A stretch of 64,000 nt of DNA, from the NCBI RefSeq assembly GCF_013520985.1, contig NZ_JACDTY010000006.1, positions 186,001 through 250,000 of the forward strand. The letters run 5' to 3'. The stretch comes from Mesorhizobium neociceri (GTDB lineage: Bacteria; Pseudomonadota; Alphaproteobacteria; Rhizobiales; Rhizobiaceae). Of this stretch, positions 49,893 through 58,010 are shown one piece after another. The position numbers and the translations under genes were made by a program. How positions within the stretch are numbered: position 1 is the stretch's first letter; every line of letters begins with the position of its first letter. The notes below the pieces were generated by a model that was not told the origin of the DNA, searched no databases, and saw only the letters and a list, made by a program, of their open reading frames with translations.

Positions 49893-51221
49893 ATGACCTA
49901 CAAGAACCCGCCGACGACGCCGCGCAAATCCGCGACCTTCGACGACTACACGCTTTCTGAAATCCGCCGCGCCGCGGCCACCGGCATCTATGACATCCGG
50001 GGCGCCGGCGCCAAGCGCAAGCTGCCGCATTTCGACGATCTCCTGTTCCTCGGCGCCTCGATCTCGCGCTATCCGCTGGAAGGCTATCGCGAGCGCTGCG
50101 ATACATCCGTGGTGCTGGGCTCGCGCCATGCCAAGAAGCCTATCGAGCTGAAGATACCGATCACCGTTGCCGGCATGAGCTTCGGCTCGCTGTCCGGCCC
50201 GGCCAAGGAAGCGCTTGGGCGTGGCGCCACGCTGTCGGGTACCTCGACGACGACCGGCGACGGCGGCATGACCGAGGAAGAGCGCGGCCATTCCAAGACG
50301 CTGGTCTATCAATATCTGCCGTCGCGCTACGGCATGAACCCGCGCGACCTGCGCCGCGCCGACGCCATCGAAGTGGTCGTCGGCCAGGGCGCCAAGCCCG
50401 GCGGCGGCGGCATGCTGCTTGGCCAGAAGATTTCCGACCGTGTCGCCGAGATGCGCACGCTGCCGAAAGGCATCGACCAGCGCTCGGCCTCGCGCCATCC
50501 CGACTGGACCGGGCCGGACGATCTCGAAATCAAGATCCTTGAATTGCGCGAAATCACCGACTGGGAAAAGCCGATCTACGTCAAGGTCGGCGGCGCCCGC
50601 CCCTATTATGACACCGCGCTTGCGGTGAAGGCCGGCGCCGACGTCGTCGTCGTCGACGGCATGCAGGGTGGTACTGCAGCGACACAGGAAGTGTTCATCG
50701 AAAATGTCGGTCAGCCGACGCTTGCCTGTATCCGCCCGGCGGTGCAGGCGCTGCAGGATCTCGGCATGCACCGCAAGGTGCAGCTGATCGTCTCCGGCGG
50801 TATTCGCAACGGCGCCGATGTCGCCAAGGCGCTGGCGCTTGGCGTCGACGCAGTGTCGATCGGCACGGCAGCGCTGGTCGCGCTCGGCGACAATGATCCG
50901 CGCTGGGAGGCGGAGTACAATGCGCTCGGCACCACCGCCGGCGCCTACGACGACTGGCACGAGGGCCGCGACCCCGCGGGCATCACCACGCAGGACCCCG
51001 AACTGATGAAGCGCGTCGATCCCATCGCCGCGGGACGGCGTCTCGCGAACTATCTCAAGGTGATGACGCTGGAGGCGCAGACCATCGCCCGCGCGTGCGG
51101 CAAGAACAGCCTGCACAATCTCGAGCCCGAGGATCTCGTCGCGCTCACCATCGAAGCCGCCGCCATGGCCGGCGTGCCGCTTGCCGGCACCAACTGGATA
51201 CCGGGGAAGAACGGCTTCTAG
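49893..51221 (+). CDS. mgsC: N-methylglutamate synthase subunit C (FMN-binding glutamate-synthase domain)
   Basis: The 442-residue product is the catalytic FMN domain of glutamate synthase: PITVAGMSFGSLSGPAKEAL, GQGAKPGGGGMLLGQKIS, YVKVGGARPYYDTALAVKAG, VVVDGMQGGTAAT and VSGGIRNGADVAKALALG. ATG 49893 is chosen because MTYKNPPTTPRKSATFDDYTL matches the usual start; the frame extends to 49845. It lies 73 bp after the small secreted-protein ORF and 37 bp before gmaS. Confidence 0.92.
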   Translation: MTYKNPPTTPRKSATFDDYTLSEIRRAAATGIYDIRGAGAKRKLPHFDDLLFLGASISRYPLEGYRERCDTSVVLGSRHAKKPIELKIPITVAGMSFGSLSGPAKEALGRGATLSGTSTTTGDGGMTEEERGHSKTLVYQYLPSRYGMNPRDLRRADAIEVVVGQGAKPGGGGMLLGQKISDRVAEMRTLPKGIDQRSASRHPDWTGPDDLEIKILELREITDWEKPIYVKVGGARPYYDTALAVKAGADVVVVDGMQGGTAATQEVFIENVGQPTLACIRPAVQALQDLGMHRKVQLIVSGGIRNGADVAKALALGVDAVSIGTAALVALGDNDPRWEAEYNALGTTAGAYDDWHEGRDPAGITTQDPELMKRVDPIAAGRRLANYLKVMTLEAQTIARACGKNSLHNLEPEDLVALTIEAAAMAGVPLAGTNWIPGKNGF

Positions 51222-51258
51222 ACAAAGACTAGCCAGATCACATAAGCGAGGAACTATA

Positions 51259-52566
51259 ATGGGGAACGATCTCGCCGCATTCGCCAAAGAGAACGGCGTC
51301 AAATATTTCATGATTTCCTACACCGACCTGTTCGGTGGCCAGCGCGCCAAGCTGGTGCCGGCGCAGGCGATCGCCGACATGCAGAAGGACGGGGCCGGCT
51401 TTGCCGGTTTCGCCACCTGGCTCGACCTGACGCCCGCGCACCCCGACATGCTGGCGGTGCCGGATCCGGCCTCGGCGATCCAGCTGCCGTGGAAGCCCGA
51501 TGTCGCCTGGGTCGCCGCCAATTGCATCATGGACGACAAGGAAGTCGAGCAGGCGCCGCGCAACACGCTGCGGCGGTTGATTGCCGAGGCCGCCACCGAC
51601 GGCATGCACGTCAAGACCGGCGTCGAGGCCGAGTTCTTCCTGATCTCGCCGGACGGCAGCGTCATTTCCGACAAATACGATACGGCCTCGAAGCCCTGTT
51701 ACGACCAGCAGGCTGTGATGCGCCGCTACGATGTCATCGCCGAGATCTGCGACCACATGCTGGCGCTGGGCTGGAGCCCCTACCAGAACGACCATGAGGA
51801 CGCCAACGGCCAGTTCGAGATGAACTGGGCCTTCGACGACGTGCTCGCCACCGCCGACAAGCACTCCTTCTTCAAGTTCATGGTCAAGTCCGTAGCCGAA
51901 AAGCACGGCCTGCGCGCCACCTTCATGCCGAAGCCTTTCCAGGGCCTGACCGGCAATGGCTGCCATGCGCATATCTCTGTCTGGGACAAGGCCGGCAAGA
52001 CCAACGTCTTTGCCGACAATGCGATGGAGCTCGGCCTGTCGGCCAAGGGCAAGAATTTCCTCGGCGGCATCATGAAGCATGCCTCGGCCTTGGCCGCGAT
52101 CACCAACCCGACGGTCAATTCCTACAAGCGCATCAACGCGCCACGTACGATTTCGGGCGCGACCTGGGCACCGAACACGGTGACCTGGACCGGCAACAAC
52201 CGCACCCACATGGTGCGCGTGCCCGGCCCCGGCCGCTTCGAGCTGCGCCTACCCGATGGCGCCGCCAACCCCTATTTGCTGCAGGCCGTCATCATCGCCG
52301 CAGGCCTCGACGGCATCCGCTCCAAGGCCGATCCCGGCAAGCGCTACGACATCGACATGTATCAGCATGGCCACACGGTGAAGGGTGCGCCCAAGCTGCC
52401 GCTCAACCTGCTCGACGCGCTGCGCGAATACGACAAGGACAAATCGTTGAAGGCGGCGCTGGGTGAGGAATTCTCGTCGGCTTACCTAAAGCTGAAGCAT
52501 CAGGAATGGAATTCCTATGCTTCGCACTTCACGCAATGGGAGCGCGACCACACGCTGGACATATGA
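51259..52566 (+). CDS. gmaS: Gamma-glutamylmethylamide synthetase (glutamine-synthetase family)
   Basis: The 435-residue product is a GS-III/GlnT-like enzyme: catalytic-domain motifs GVEAEFFLIS, QFEMNWAFDDVLATADKHSFFK, ATFMPKPFQGLTGNGCHAHIS and RFELRLPDGAANPYL. GmaS ligates methylamine to glutamate with ATP, making gamma-glutamylmethylamide, the entry step of the indirect methylamine route. Position between mgsC and mgdA is decisive against ordinary glutamine synthetase. ATG 51259 follows GAGGAA. Confidence 0.93.
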   Translation: MGNDLAAFAKENGVKYFMISYTDLFGGQRAKLVPAQAIADMQKDGAGFAGFATWLDLTPAHPDMLAVPDPASAIQLPWKPDVAWVAANCIMDDKEVEQAPRNTLRRLIAEAATDGMHVKTGVEAEFFLISPDGSVISDKYDTASKPCYDQQAVMRRYDVIAEICDHMLALGWSPYQNDHEDANGQFEMNWAFDDVLATADKHSFFKFMVKSVAEKHGLRATFMPKPFQGLTGNGCHAHISVWDKAGKTNVFADNAMELGLSAKGKNFLGGIMKHASALAAITNPTVNSYKRINAPRTISGATWAPNTVTWTGNNRTHMVRVPGPGRFELRLPDGAANPYLLQAVIIAAGLDGIRSKADPGKRYDIDMYQHGHTVKGAPKLPLNLLDALREYDKDKSLKAALGEEFSSAYLKLKHQEWNSYASHFTQWERDHTLDI

Positions 52567-52603
52567 GCGTCCTAAGCGGTGCGAGCGACCTCGGAATGAC
52601 CTG

Positions 52604-53857
52604 ATGAAATATTCGATCTTCTCGCTCGCCCGCGCCGCCCTTTCCGGCCACAAGAACTGGCAGCGAACCTGGCGCGATGCCAGCCCGAAAGACCACTACG
52701 ATGTGGTGGTCATCGGCGGCGGCGGCCATGGGCTCGCCACCGCCTGGTTCCTCGCCAGCGAGTTCGGCATCAAGAACGTCGCCGTGCTGGAAAAGGGCTG
52801 GATAGGCTCCGGCAATGCCGGCCGCAACACCACCATCATCCGCTCCAATTACGGCCTGCCCGGCAATACCGGCTTCTACGAGCTGTCGATGAAGCTGTGG
52901 GAGCGGATGGAGCAGGACCTCAATTACAATTCAATGGTCAGCCAGCGCGGCGTTCTCAACCTCTACCACTCCGACGCCCAGCGCGACGCCTATGCGCGGC
53001 GCGGCAACACCATGCGAATCAACGGCATCGATGCCGAACTGCTCGACCAGGCCGCGCTGAAGAAGATGCTGCCGTTCCTGAATTTCGACCATGCGCGCTT
53101 TCCCGTGCAGGGCGGCCTGCTGCAACGGCGCGGCGGCACGGCGCGCCACGACGCGGTGGTATGGGGCTATGCGCATGCCGCGAGCGAACTCGGCGTTGAC
53201 ATCATCCAGAATTGCGAGGTTACCGGTTTTGTCCGGGACGGTAACGGCAAGGTCACCGGGGTCGAGACGTCGCGTGGCAAGATCGGCGCCGGCAAGGTCG
53301 GCATGGCGGTTGCCGGTTCCTCCTCGCGCGTGGCGGCGATGGCCGGCCTGCGCCTGCCGATCGAAAGCCATGTGCTGCAGGCCTTCGTCTCCGAGGCGAT
53401 CAAGCCGCTCATCCCTGGCGTCATGACCTTCGGCGCCGGCCATTTCTATGTCAGCCAGTCGGACAAGGGCGGCCTGGTCTTCGGCGGCGACATAGACGGC
53501 TACAATTCCTACGCCCAGCGCGGCAATCTGCCTGTGATGGAGGATGTCTGCGAAGGTGGCATGGCGCTGATCCCGATGATCGGCCGCGTGCGGCTTCTGC
53601 GCCAATGGGGCGGCATCATGGACATGTCGATGGACGGTTCGCCGATCATCGACAAGACGCCGGTCGACGGGCTCTACCTCAATGCCGGCTGGTGCTATGG
53701 CGGCTTCAAGGCGACGCCGGCGTCCGGCTTCGTCTTTGCCCATCTTCTGGCGCGCGATGAATCGCACAAGGAGGCGGCGCTGTTTCGCCTCGACCGGTTC
53801 CAGCGCGGCGCCATGATCGACGAAAAGGGCCAGGGCGCCCAACCGAACCTGCACTGA
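52604..53857 (+). CDS. mgdA: N-methylglutamate dehydrogenase subunit A (sarcosine oxidase beta-like)
   Basis: The 417-residue product has the SoxB start (MKYSIFSLARAALSGHKNW) and FAD motif VVVIGGGGHGLATAWFLA near residues 33-50, then GNAGRNTTIIRSNYGLPGN, where covalent flavin binding occurs in SoxB homologues. With MgdB, C and D it oxidises N-methylglutamate to glutamate and methylene-THF/formaldehyde. The ATG at 52604 is 37 bp after gmaS. Confidence 0.93.
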   Translation: MKYSIFSLARAALSGHKNWQRTWRDASPKDHYDVVVIGGGGHGLATAWFLASEFGIKNVAVLEKGWIGSGNAGRNTTIIRSNYGLPGNTGFYELSMKLWERMEQDLNYNSMVSQRGVLNLYHSDAQRDAYARRGNTMRINGIDAELLDQAALKKMLPFLNFDHARFPVQGGLLQRRGGTARHDAVVWGYAHAASELGVDIIQNCEVTGFVRDGNGKVTGVETSRGKIGAGKVGMAVAGSSSRVAAMAGLRLPIESHVLQAFVSEAIKPLIPGVMTFGAGHFYVSQSDKGGLVFGGDIDGYNSYAQRGNLPVMEDVCEGGMALIPMIGRVRLLRQWGGIMDMSMDGSPIIDKTPVDGLYLNAGWCYGGFKATPASGFVFAHLLARDESHKEAALFRLDRFQRGAMIDEKGQGAQPNLH

Positions 53858-53867
53858 GGACAGTTAG

Positions 53868-54143
53868 ATGCGTATTGTCTGTCCCTTCTGCGGCGAACGC
53901 GAACTCAGCGAGTTCAGCTATCTCGGCGACGCCAAGCCGCAGCGCCCCGTCGCGAATGCCGGCGAAGATGCCGTCTACGACTATGTCTATCTGCGCGACA
54001 ACGTCGCAGGCGTGATGGCTGAGAACTGGTATCACGGCGGCGGCTGCCGCGCCTGGCTGAAGGTCACCCGCAACACGCTGACGCACGAGATTTCGGCGGT
54101 GGAGCCGACGGCGGGTGCTGGTGCCGCAAAGGTTGGTGCGTGA
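53868..54143 (+). CDS. mgdB: N-methylglutamate dehydrogenase subunit B (sarcosine oxidase delta-like)
   Basis: The 91-residue product begins MRIVCPFCGERELSEFSYLGD, with a zinc-binding CxxC, and has a later Cys/His region WYHGGGCRAWLKVTRNT, as in SoxD. It binds one zinc and bridges the large subunits. Its stop overlaps the mgdC start (TGATG). ATG follows GAGGA. Confidence 0.93.
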   Translation: MRIVCPFCGERELSEFSYLGDAKPQRPVANAGEDAVYDYVYLRDNVAGVMAENWYHGGGCRAWLKVTRNTLTHEISAVEPTAGAGAAKVGA

Positions 54144-57124
54144 TGGCCGGCGCACAGACAAACCGGCTGGACAATGGCGGTCTCATCGACCGCTCGGCGC
54201 CGCTGAACTTCCGCTTCGACGGCAAGACTTTCCAAGGCTTCCAGGGCGACACGCTGGCGTCGGCGCTGGTTGCCAATGGCGTCAAACTGGTCGGCCGCTC
54301 GTTCAAATACCATCGCCCGCGCGGCATTCTCACCGCCGGCTCGGAAGAACCCAACGCGCTGGTCGAACTGCGCACCGGCGCACGTCGCGAGGCCAACACC
54401 AAGGCAACGACGGCCGAACTCTATGAAGGGCTCGAAGCGGCCAGCCAGAACCGCTGGCCGTCGCTGCGCCACGATGTGATGTCGGTGAACCAGTTGTTCG
54501 CGCCGATCTTCGTCGCCGGCTTCTACTACAAGACCTTCATGTGGCCGGCGAAATTCTGGGAGATGATCTACGAGCCGGCGATCCGCCGCGCCGCCGGTCT
54601 CGGCCGTGCCGCGATCGTCGCCGACCCGGATCACTACGACAAGGCCTGGGCGCATTGCGATGTGGTGATTGCCGGCTCCGGCCCGGCGGGCCTGGCGGCA
54701 GCTTTGGCCGCCGGTCGCAGCGGTGCCCGCGTCATCCTGTGCGAAGAAGATTTCACGCTCGGCGGCCGGCTGCTGTCGGATGGCGGCACAATCGACGGGC
54801 TGCCGGCCGCGGAATGGCTGACGCGGACACTGACCGAACTCGCCTCGACGCCAGATGTCCGCATCATGACCCGCACGACATTGTTCGGCGTCTATGATGG
54901 CGGCACCTATGGCGCGATCGAGCGGGTCAACGACTATCTGCCGACGCCGCCCGAACACCAGGTGCGGCAGCGGCTGTGGCGGATCGTCGCCCAGCGCTGC
55001 GTCGTCGCGGCCGGCGCGATCGAACGCCCCATCGTCTTTGCCGGCAACGACACGCCCGGCGTGATGATGGCATCGGCCATGCGGACCTATGTCACGCGCT
55101 ATGCCGCGACGCCGGCAAAGCGCATTGCGCTGTTCACCAACAATGAGGATGGCTGGCGCACGGTCGAGACGGCGCTCGCAGCCGGGCTGCAGGTCGCGGC
55201 GGTGATCGACGCGCGGCCCGACGTCTCGCCCGCCCATCGCTCGCTCGCCTCCAGGAATGGCTTCACGGTGCTGCACGGCTCCGTCAGCGGCGTCGATGGC
55301 GGCAAGGACGGCGTGCGCAAAATCGCGGTGTCGCTCACCGGCGGCGCACGCGCCGAAGTCGAGGCGGACGGGCTTGCGGTTTCCGGCGGCTGGAACCCGG
55401 CGGTCGGTCTCACCTCCTACCATCGCGGCCGGCCGAAATGGCGCGACGACATCTCAGCTTTCGTGCCCGACGGCGCGCCTCCCGGAATGGCCGCGGCAGG
55501 TGCCGCCAACGGCGATTTCGGGCTCGGCGCCTGCCTCAGCCAAGGCTTTGCCACTGGTGCTGCAGCCGCGCGCGATGCGGGGCGCAATGGCAATGCGGGC
55601 GCAGCACCGATCGCCGACGACGAGGCGTTCTCGCTCACTCCGCTCTGGCACGTCGCCGGCAAGGGCAAGGCCTTTGTCGACCAGCAGCATGACGTCACCG
55701 CTTCCGACATCGAGCTGGCGCAGCGCGAGGGCTTTGAATCGGTCGAGCATCTCAAGCGCTACACGACGCTCGGCATGGCGACCGACCAGGGCAAGACGTC
55801 GAACGTCGCCGGCCTCGCCATCATGGCGGCGGTAACAGGCAAATCCATTCCCGAGACCGGCACAACCATCTATCGGCCGCCCTATGTGCCCGTCGCCATC
55901 GGTGCCTTTGCCGGCCATCATCGCGACGAAACGTTCCATGCGACGCGGCTGACGCCATCGCATCACTGGGCCGCCGAACAGGGTGCGATCTTCGTCGACA
56001 CCGGCCTGTGGAAACGCGCGCAATGGTATCCGCGCGCCGGCGAGAAGGACTGGCTGGAATCGGTCACCCGCGAGGTCAAGGCGGTGCGCTCAGGCGTCGG
56101 CTTCTGCGATGTCTCGACGCTCGGCAAGATCGACGTGCATGGCCCCGACGCCGGCGCCTTCCTCGACCGCGTCTACATCAACACCTTCTCCAGCCTTGCC
56201 GTCGGCAAGGCACGCTATGGGCTGATGCTGCGCGAGGACGGCCTGGTTTATGATGACGGCACGACGTCGCGGCTGGCCGAGGATCACTACTTCCTCACCA
56301 CCACCACGGCAAAGGCCGGGCTGGTAATGCAGCATCTCGAATTCTGCCGCCAGGTGCTGTTCCCGGAACTCGACGTGCAGTTGACCTCGGTCTCCGACCA
56401 ATGGGCGCAGTTCTCCATCGCCGGGCCGAAGACACGTGACCTGTTGAAGGAAATCGTCGATCCAGCCGAGGATCTGTCCAACGAAGGTTTTCCGTTCATG
56501 GGCGCGCGCGAAGTGGCGCTGCGCGGCGGCATCAAGGCGCGGCTGTTCCGCATCTCCTTCTCCGGCGAGATGGCGTTCGAGATTTCGGTGCCGGCCCGCT
56601 ATGGTGGGGCGATGGCGCGCAATCTGATGCAGGCCGGAAAACCGTTCGGCGTGACGCCCTACGGCACCGAAGCGCTGGGCGTCATGCGCGTCGAAAAGGG
56701 CCATGTCGCCGGGCCGGAACTGAGCGGCACGACGACCGCCGCCGATCTCGGCCTCGGCAAGATGATGTCGACCAAAAAGGACTTTATTGGGCGCGTCATG
56801 GCCGGCCGCGAGGCGCTGGTGGCGCCGGACCGGCAGGTCGTGGTTGGCATCAAACCGGTCGACAAGGCGCGCCGTTTGCGCTCGGGCGCGCACATCATTC
56901 CGAAGGGGCAGACGCCCGGGCCGGACAACGACCAGGGCTACGTCACCTCGGTCTGCTTCTCGCCGACACTCGACCAGTGGATCGGGCTTGGTCTGGTCGA
57001 ACGCGGCCGCGAGCGCATCGGCGAGATCGTCCACGCGCATGATCCGCTGCGCGGCGAGGACTATGATGTCGAACTCTGCAATCCCGTCTTCTACGATCCG
57101 GATGGAGGACGCCAGCGTGGCTGA
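54143..57124 (+). CDS. mgdC: N-methylglutamate dehydrogenase subunit C (sarcosine oxidase alpha-like)
   Basis: The 993-residue product has an N-terminal ferredoxin-like fold (FRFDGKTFQGFQGDTLASAL, SFKYHRPRGILTAG), an NAD/FAD-binding domain with GSGPAGLAAALAAGRSGARV at about residues 175-195, and a C-terminal GcvT domain from about residue 620 (VGFCDVSTLGKIDVHGPDAG, LFRISFSGEMAFEISVPARY, GHVAGPELSGTTTAADLGLG) that hands the methyl-derived carbon to THF. Length and order match SoxA. The end overlaps mgdD. Confidence 0.93.
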   Translation: MAGAQTNRLDNGGLIDRSAPLNFRFDGKTFQGFQGDTLASALVANGVKLVGRSFKYHRPRGILTAGSEEPNALVELRTGARREANTKATTAELYEGLEAASQNRWPSLRHDVMSVNQLFAPIFVAGFYYKTFMWPAKFWEMIYEPAIRRAAGLGRAAIVADPDHYDKAWAHCDVVIAGSGPAGLAAALAAGRSGARVILCEEDFTLGGRLLSDGGTIDGLPAAEWLTRTLTELASTPDVRIMTRTTLFGVYDGGTYGAIERVNDYLPTPPEHQVRQRLWRIVAQRCVVAAGAIERPIVFAGNDTPGVMMASAMRTYVTRYAATPAKRIALFTNNEDGWRTVETALAAGLQVAAVIDARPDVSPAHRSLASRNGFTVLHGSVSGVDGGKDGVRKIAVSLTGGARAEVEADGLAVSGGWNPAVGLTSYHRGRPKWRDDISAFVPDGAPPGMAAAGAANGDFGLGACLSQGFATGAAAARDAGRNGNAGAAPIADDEAFSLTPLWHVAGKGKAFVDQQHDVTASDIELAQREGFESVEHLKRYTTLGMATDQGKTSNVAGLAIMAAVTGKSIPETGTTIYRPPYVPVAIGAFAGHHRDETFHATRLTPSHHWAAEQGAIFVDTGLWKRAQWYPRAGEKDWLESVTREVKAVRSGVGFCDVSTLGKIDVHGPDAGAFLDRVYINTFSSLAVGKARYGLMLREDGLVYDDGTTSRLAEDHYFLTTTTAKAGLVMQHLEFCRQVLFPELDVQLTSVSDQWAQFSIAGPKTRDLLKEIVDPAEDLSNEGFPFMGAREVALRGGIKARLFRISFSGEMAFEISVPARYGGAMARNLMQAGKPFGVTPYGTEALGVMRVEKGHVAGPELSGTTTAADLGLGKMMSTKKDFIGRVMAGREALVAPDRQVVVGIKPVDKARRLRSGAHIIPKGQTPGPDNDQGYVTSVCFSPTLDQWIGLGLVERGRERIGEIVHAHDPLRGEDYDVELCNPVFYDPDGGRQRG

Positions 57125-57743
57125 GTTTTCCTGGGATATTCGTAGTCCAATCGAGCGGGCACTTGTTGTCGGGCCTTACGGCGCACTAGGCGAAGCCGGT
57201 GTGTCGTTGACGGAGATCCGCAACTTCGACCTCGTCCAGGTGATGGCACGGCGCGGCAAGGCGGCCGAGATGACTAAGCCCGCGAAGGCGCGCTTTGGGG
57301 TCGCGGCTCCTGAAATGCCGAAGGCAGTCAGCACCGCCGACGCGACGCTGATCTGGTCGGGACCAGACCAGTTTTTCGTTTTGTCGAAGGGCGGCAAGCA
57401 CACGACTGAAGCACTCGTCCAGACGTTTGCATCTTCCGCCTCCCTATCGGACCAGTCGCATGCACGCGTGTTGATCAGCATCTCCGGCCCGAAGGGGCGG
57501 ATGATGCTGGCCAAGCTGTCGTCGATCGATTTGCATCCCGATGCGTTCCCGGCTGGGGCGGCTGCTACGACCTCGATGGACCACACCAGCGTTACGCTGT
57601 GGCGCGGCAACGACCGGCCGGATGGGCAGGCGGTGTTCAATGTACTGGTGTTTGCGACGTTTGCCGAAAGCCTGTGGCACACGATGCTGGATTCGGCTGC
57701 GGAGTATGGTGTCGAGATCGGGCATTCCGAGGATTTGGCGTAG
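57117..57743 (+). CDS. mgdD: N-methylglutamate dehydrogenase subunit D (sarcosine oxidase gamma-like)
   Basis: SoxG-type product of about 208 residues from GTG 57117, which has GGAGG (57104-57108) at ideal distance; an in-frame ATG at 57102 gives five more residues but lacks a site. Motifs include GEAGVSLTEIRNFDLVQVMAR, ISGPKGRMMLAKLSSIDLH and NVLVFATFAESLWHTMLDSA. It overlaps mgdC, completing mgdABCD. A MITE-like repeat follows and probably ends the transcript. Confidence 0.92.
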   Translation: MAEFSWDIRSPIERALVVGPYGALGEAGVSLTEIRNFDLVQVMARRGKAAEMTKPAKARFGVAAPEMPKAVSTADATLIWSGPDQFFVLSKGGKHTTEALVQTFASSASLSDQSHARVLISISGPKGRMMLAKLSSIDLHPDAFPAGAAATTSMDHTSVTLWRGNDRPDGQAVFNVLVFATFAESLWHTMLDSAAEYGVEIGHSEDLA

Positions 57744-57759
57744 CGCTTGTGCGCTTCTT

Positions 57760-57903
57760 CCTTCTCCCCCTGTGGGAGAAGGTGGATCGGCGCGAAGCGC
57801 CGAGACGGATGAGGGGTGTTCCAGGGAACGCCAACGTCTCACTCCGCTGGAACACCCCTCATCCGTCGCCTTCGGCGACACCTGCTCCCACAGGGGGAGA
57901 AGG
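57760..57903. repeat. MITE-like palindromic element with 19-bp terminal inverted repeats
   Basis: CCTTCTCCCCCTGTGGGAG at 57760-57778 and its exact reverse complement at 57885-57903 bound a 144-bp element. Internal arms GGATGAGGGGTGTTCC and GGAACACCCCTCATCC give a long cruciform. It fills most of the 267-bp gap between mgdD and tdm and could halt read-through between them. No transposase is present. Confidence 0.8.
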
Positions 57904-58010
57904 GGGAGCTTACGTCACCTTCGCCTTGCCAAACGCGACCGCGCTGCTATTCTTGCTGCTAAAGTAATTTTACACACAGGCAAACTTGTTTCTTTAACCG
58001 CAAGGCTGAG

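Noticed and set aside
51259..52566. Reading gmaS as an ordinary glutamine synthetase
   Set aside because: Placed between mgsC and mgdA and of the GlnT-like type; context fits gamma-glutamylmethylamide synthetase better.
52604..57743. Reading mgdABCD as heterotetrameric sarcosine oxidase (soxBDAG)
   Set aside because: Subunits are homologous, but linkage to mgsABC and gmaS, and absence of glyA/serine genes nearby, favour N-methylglutamate dehydrogenase.
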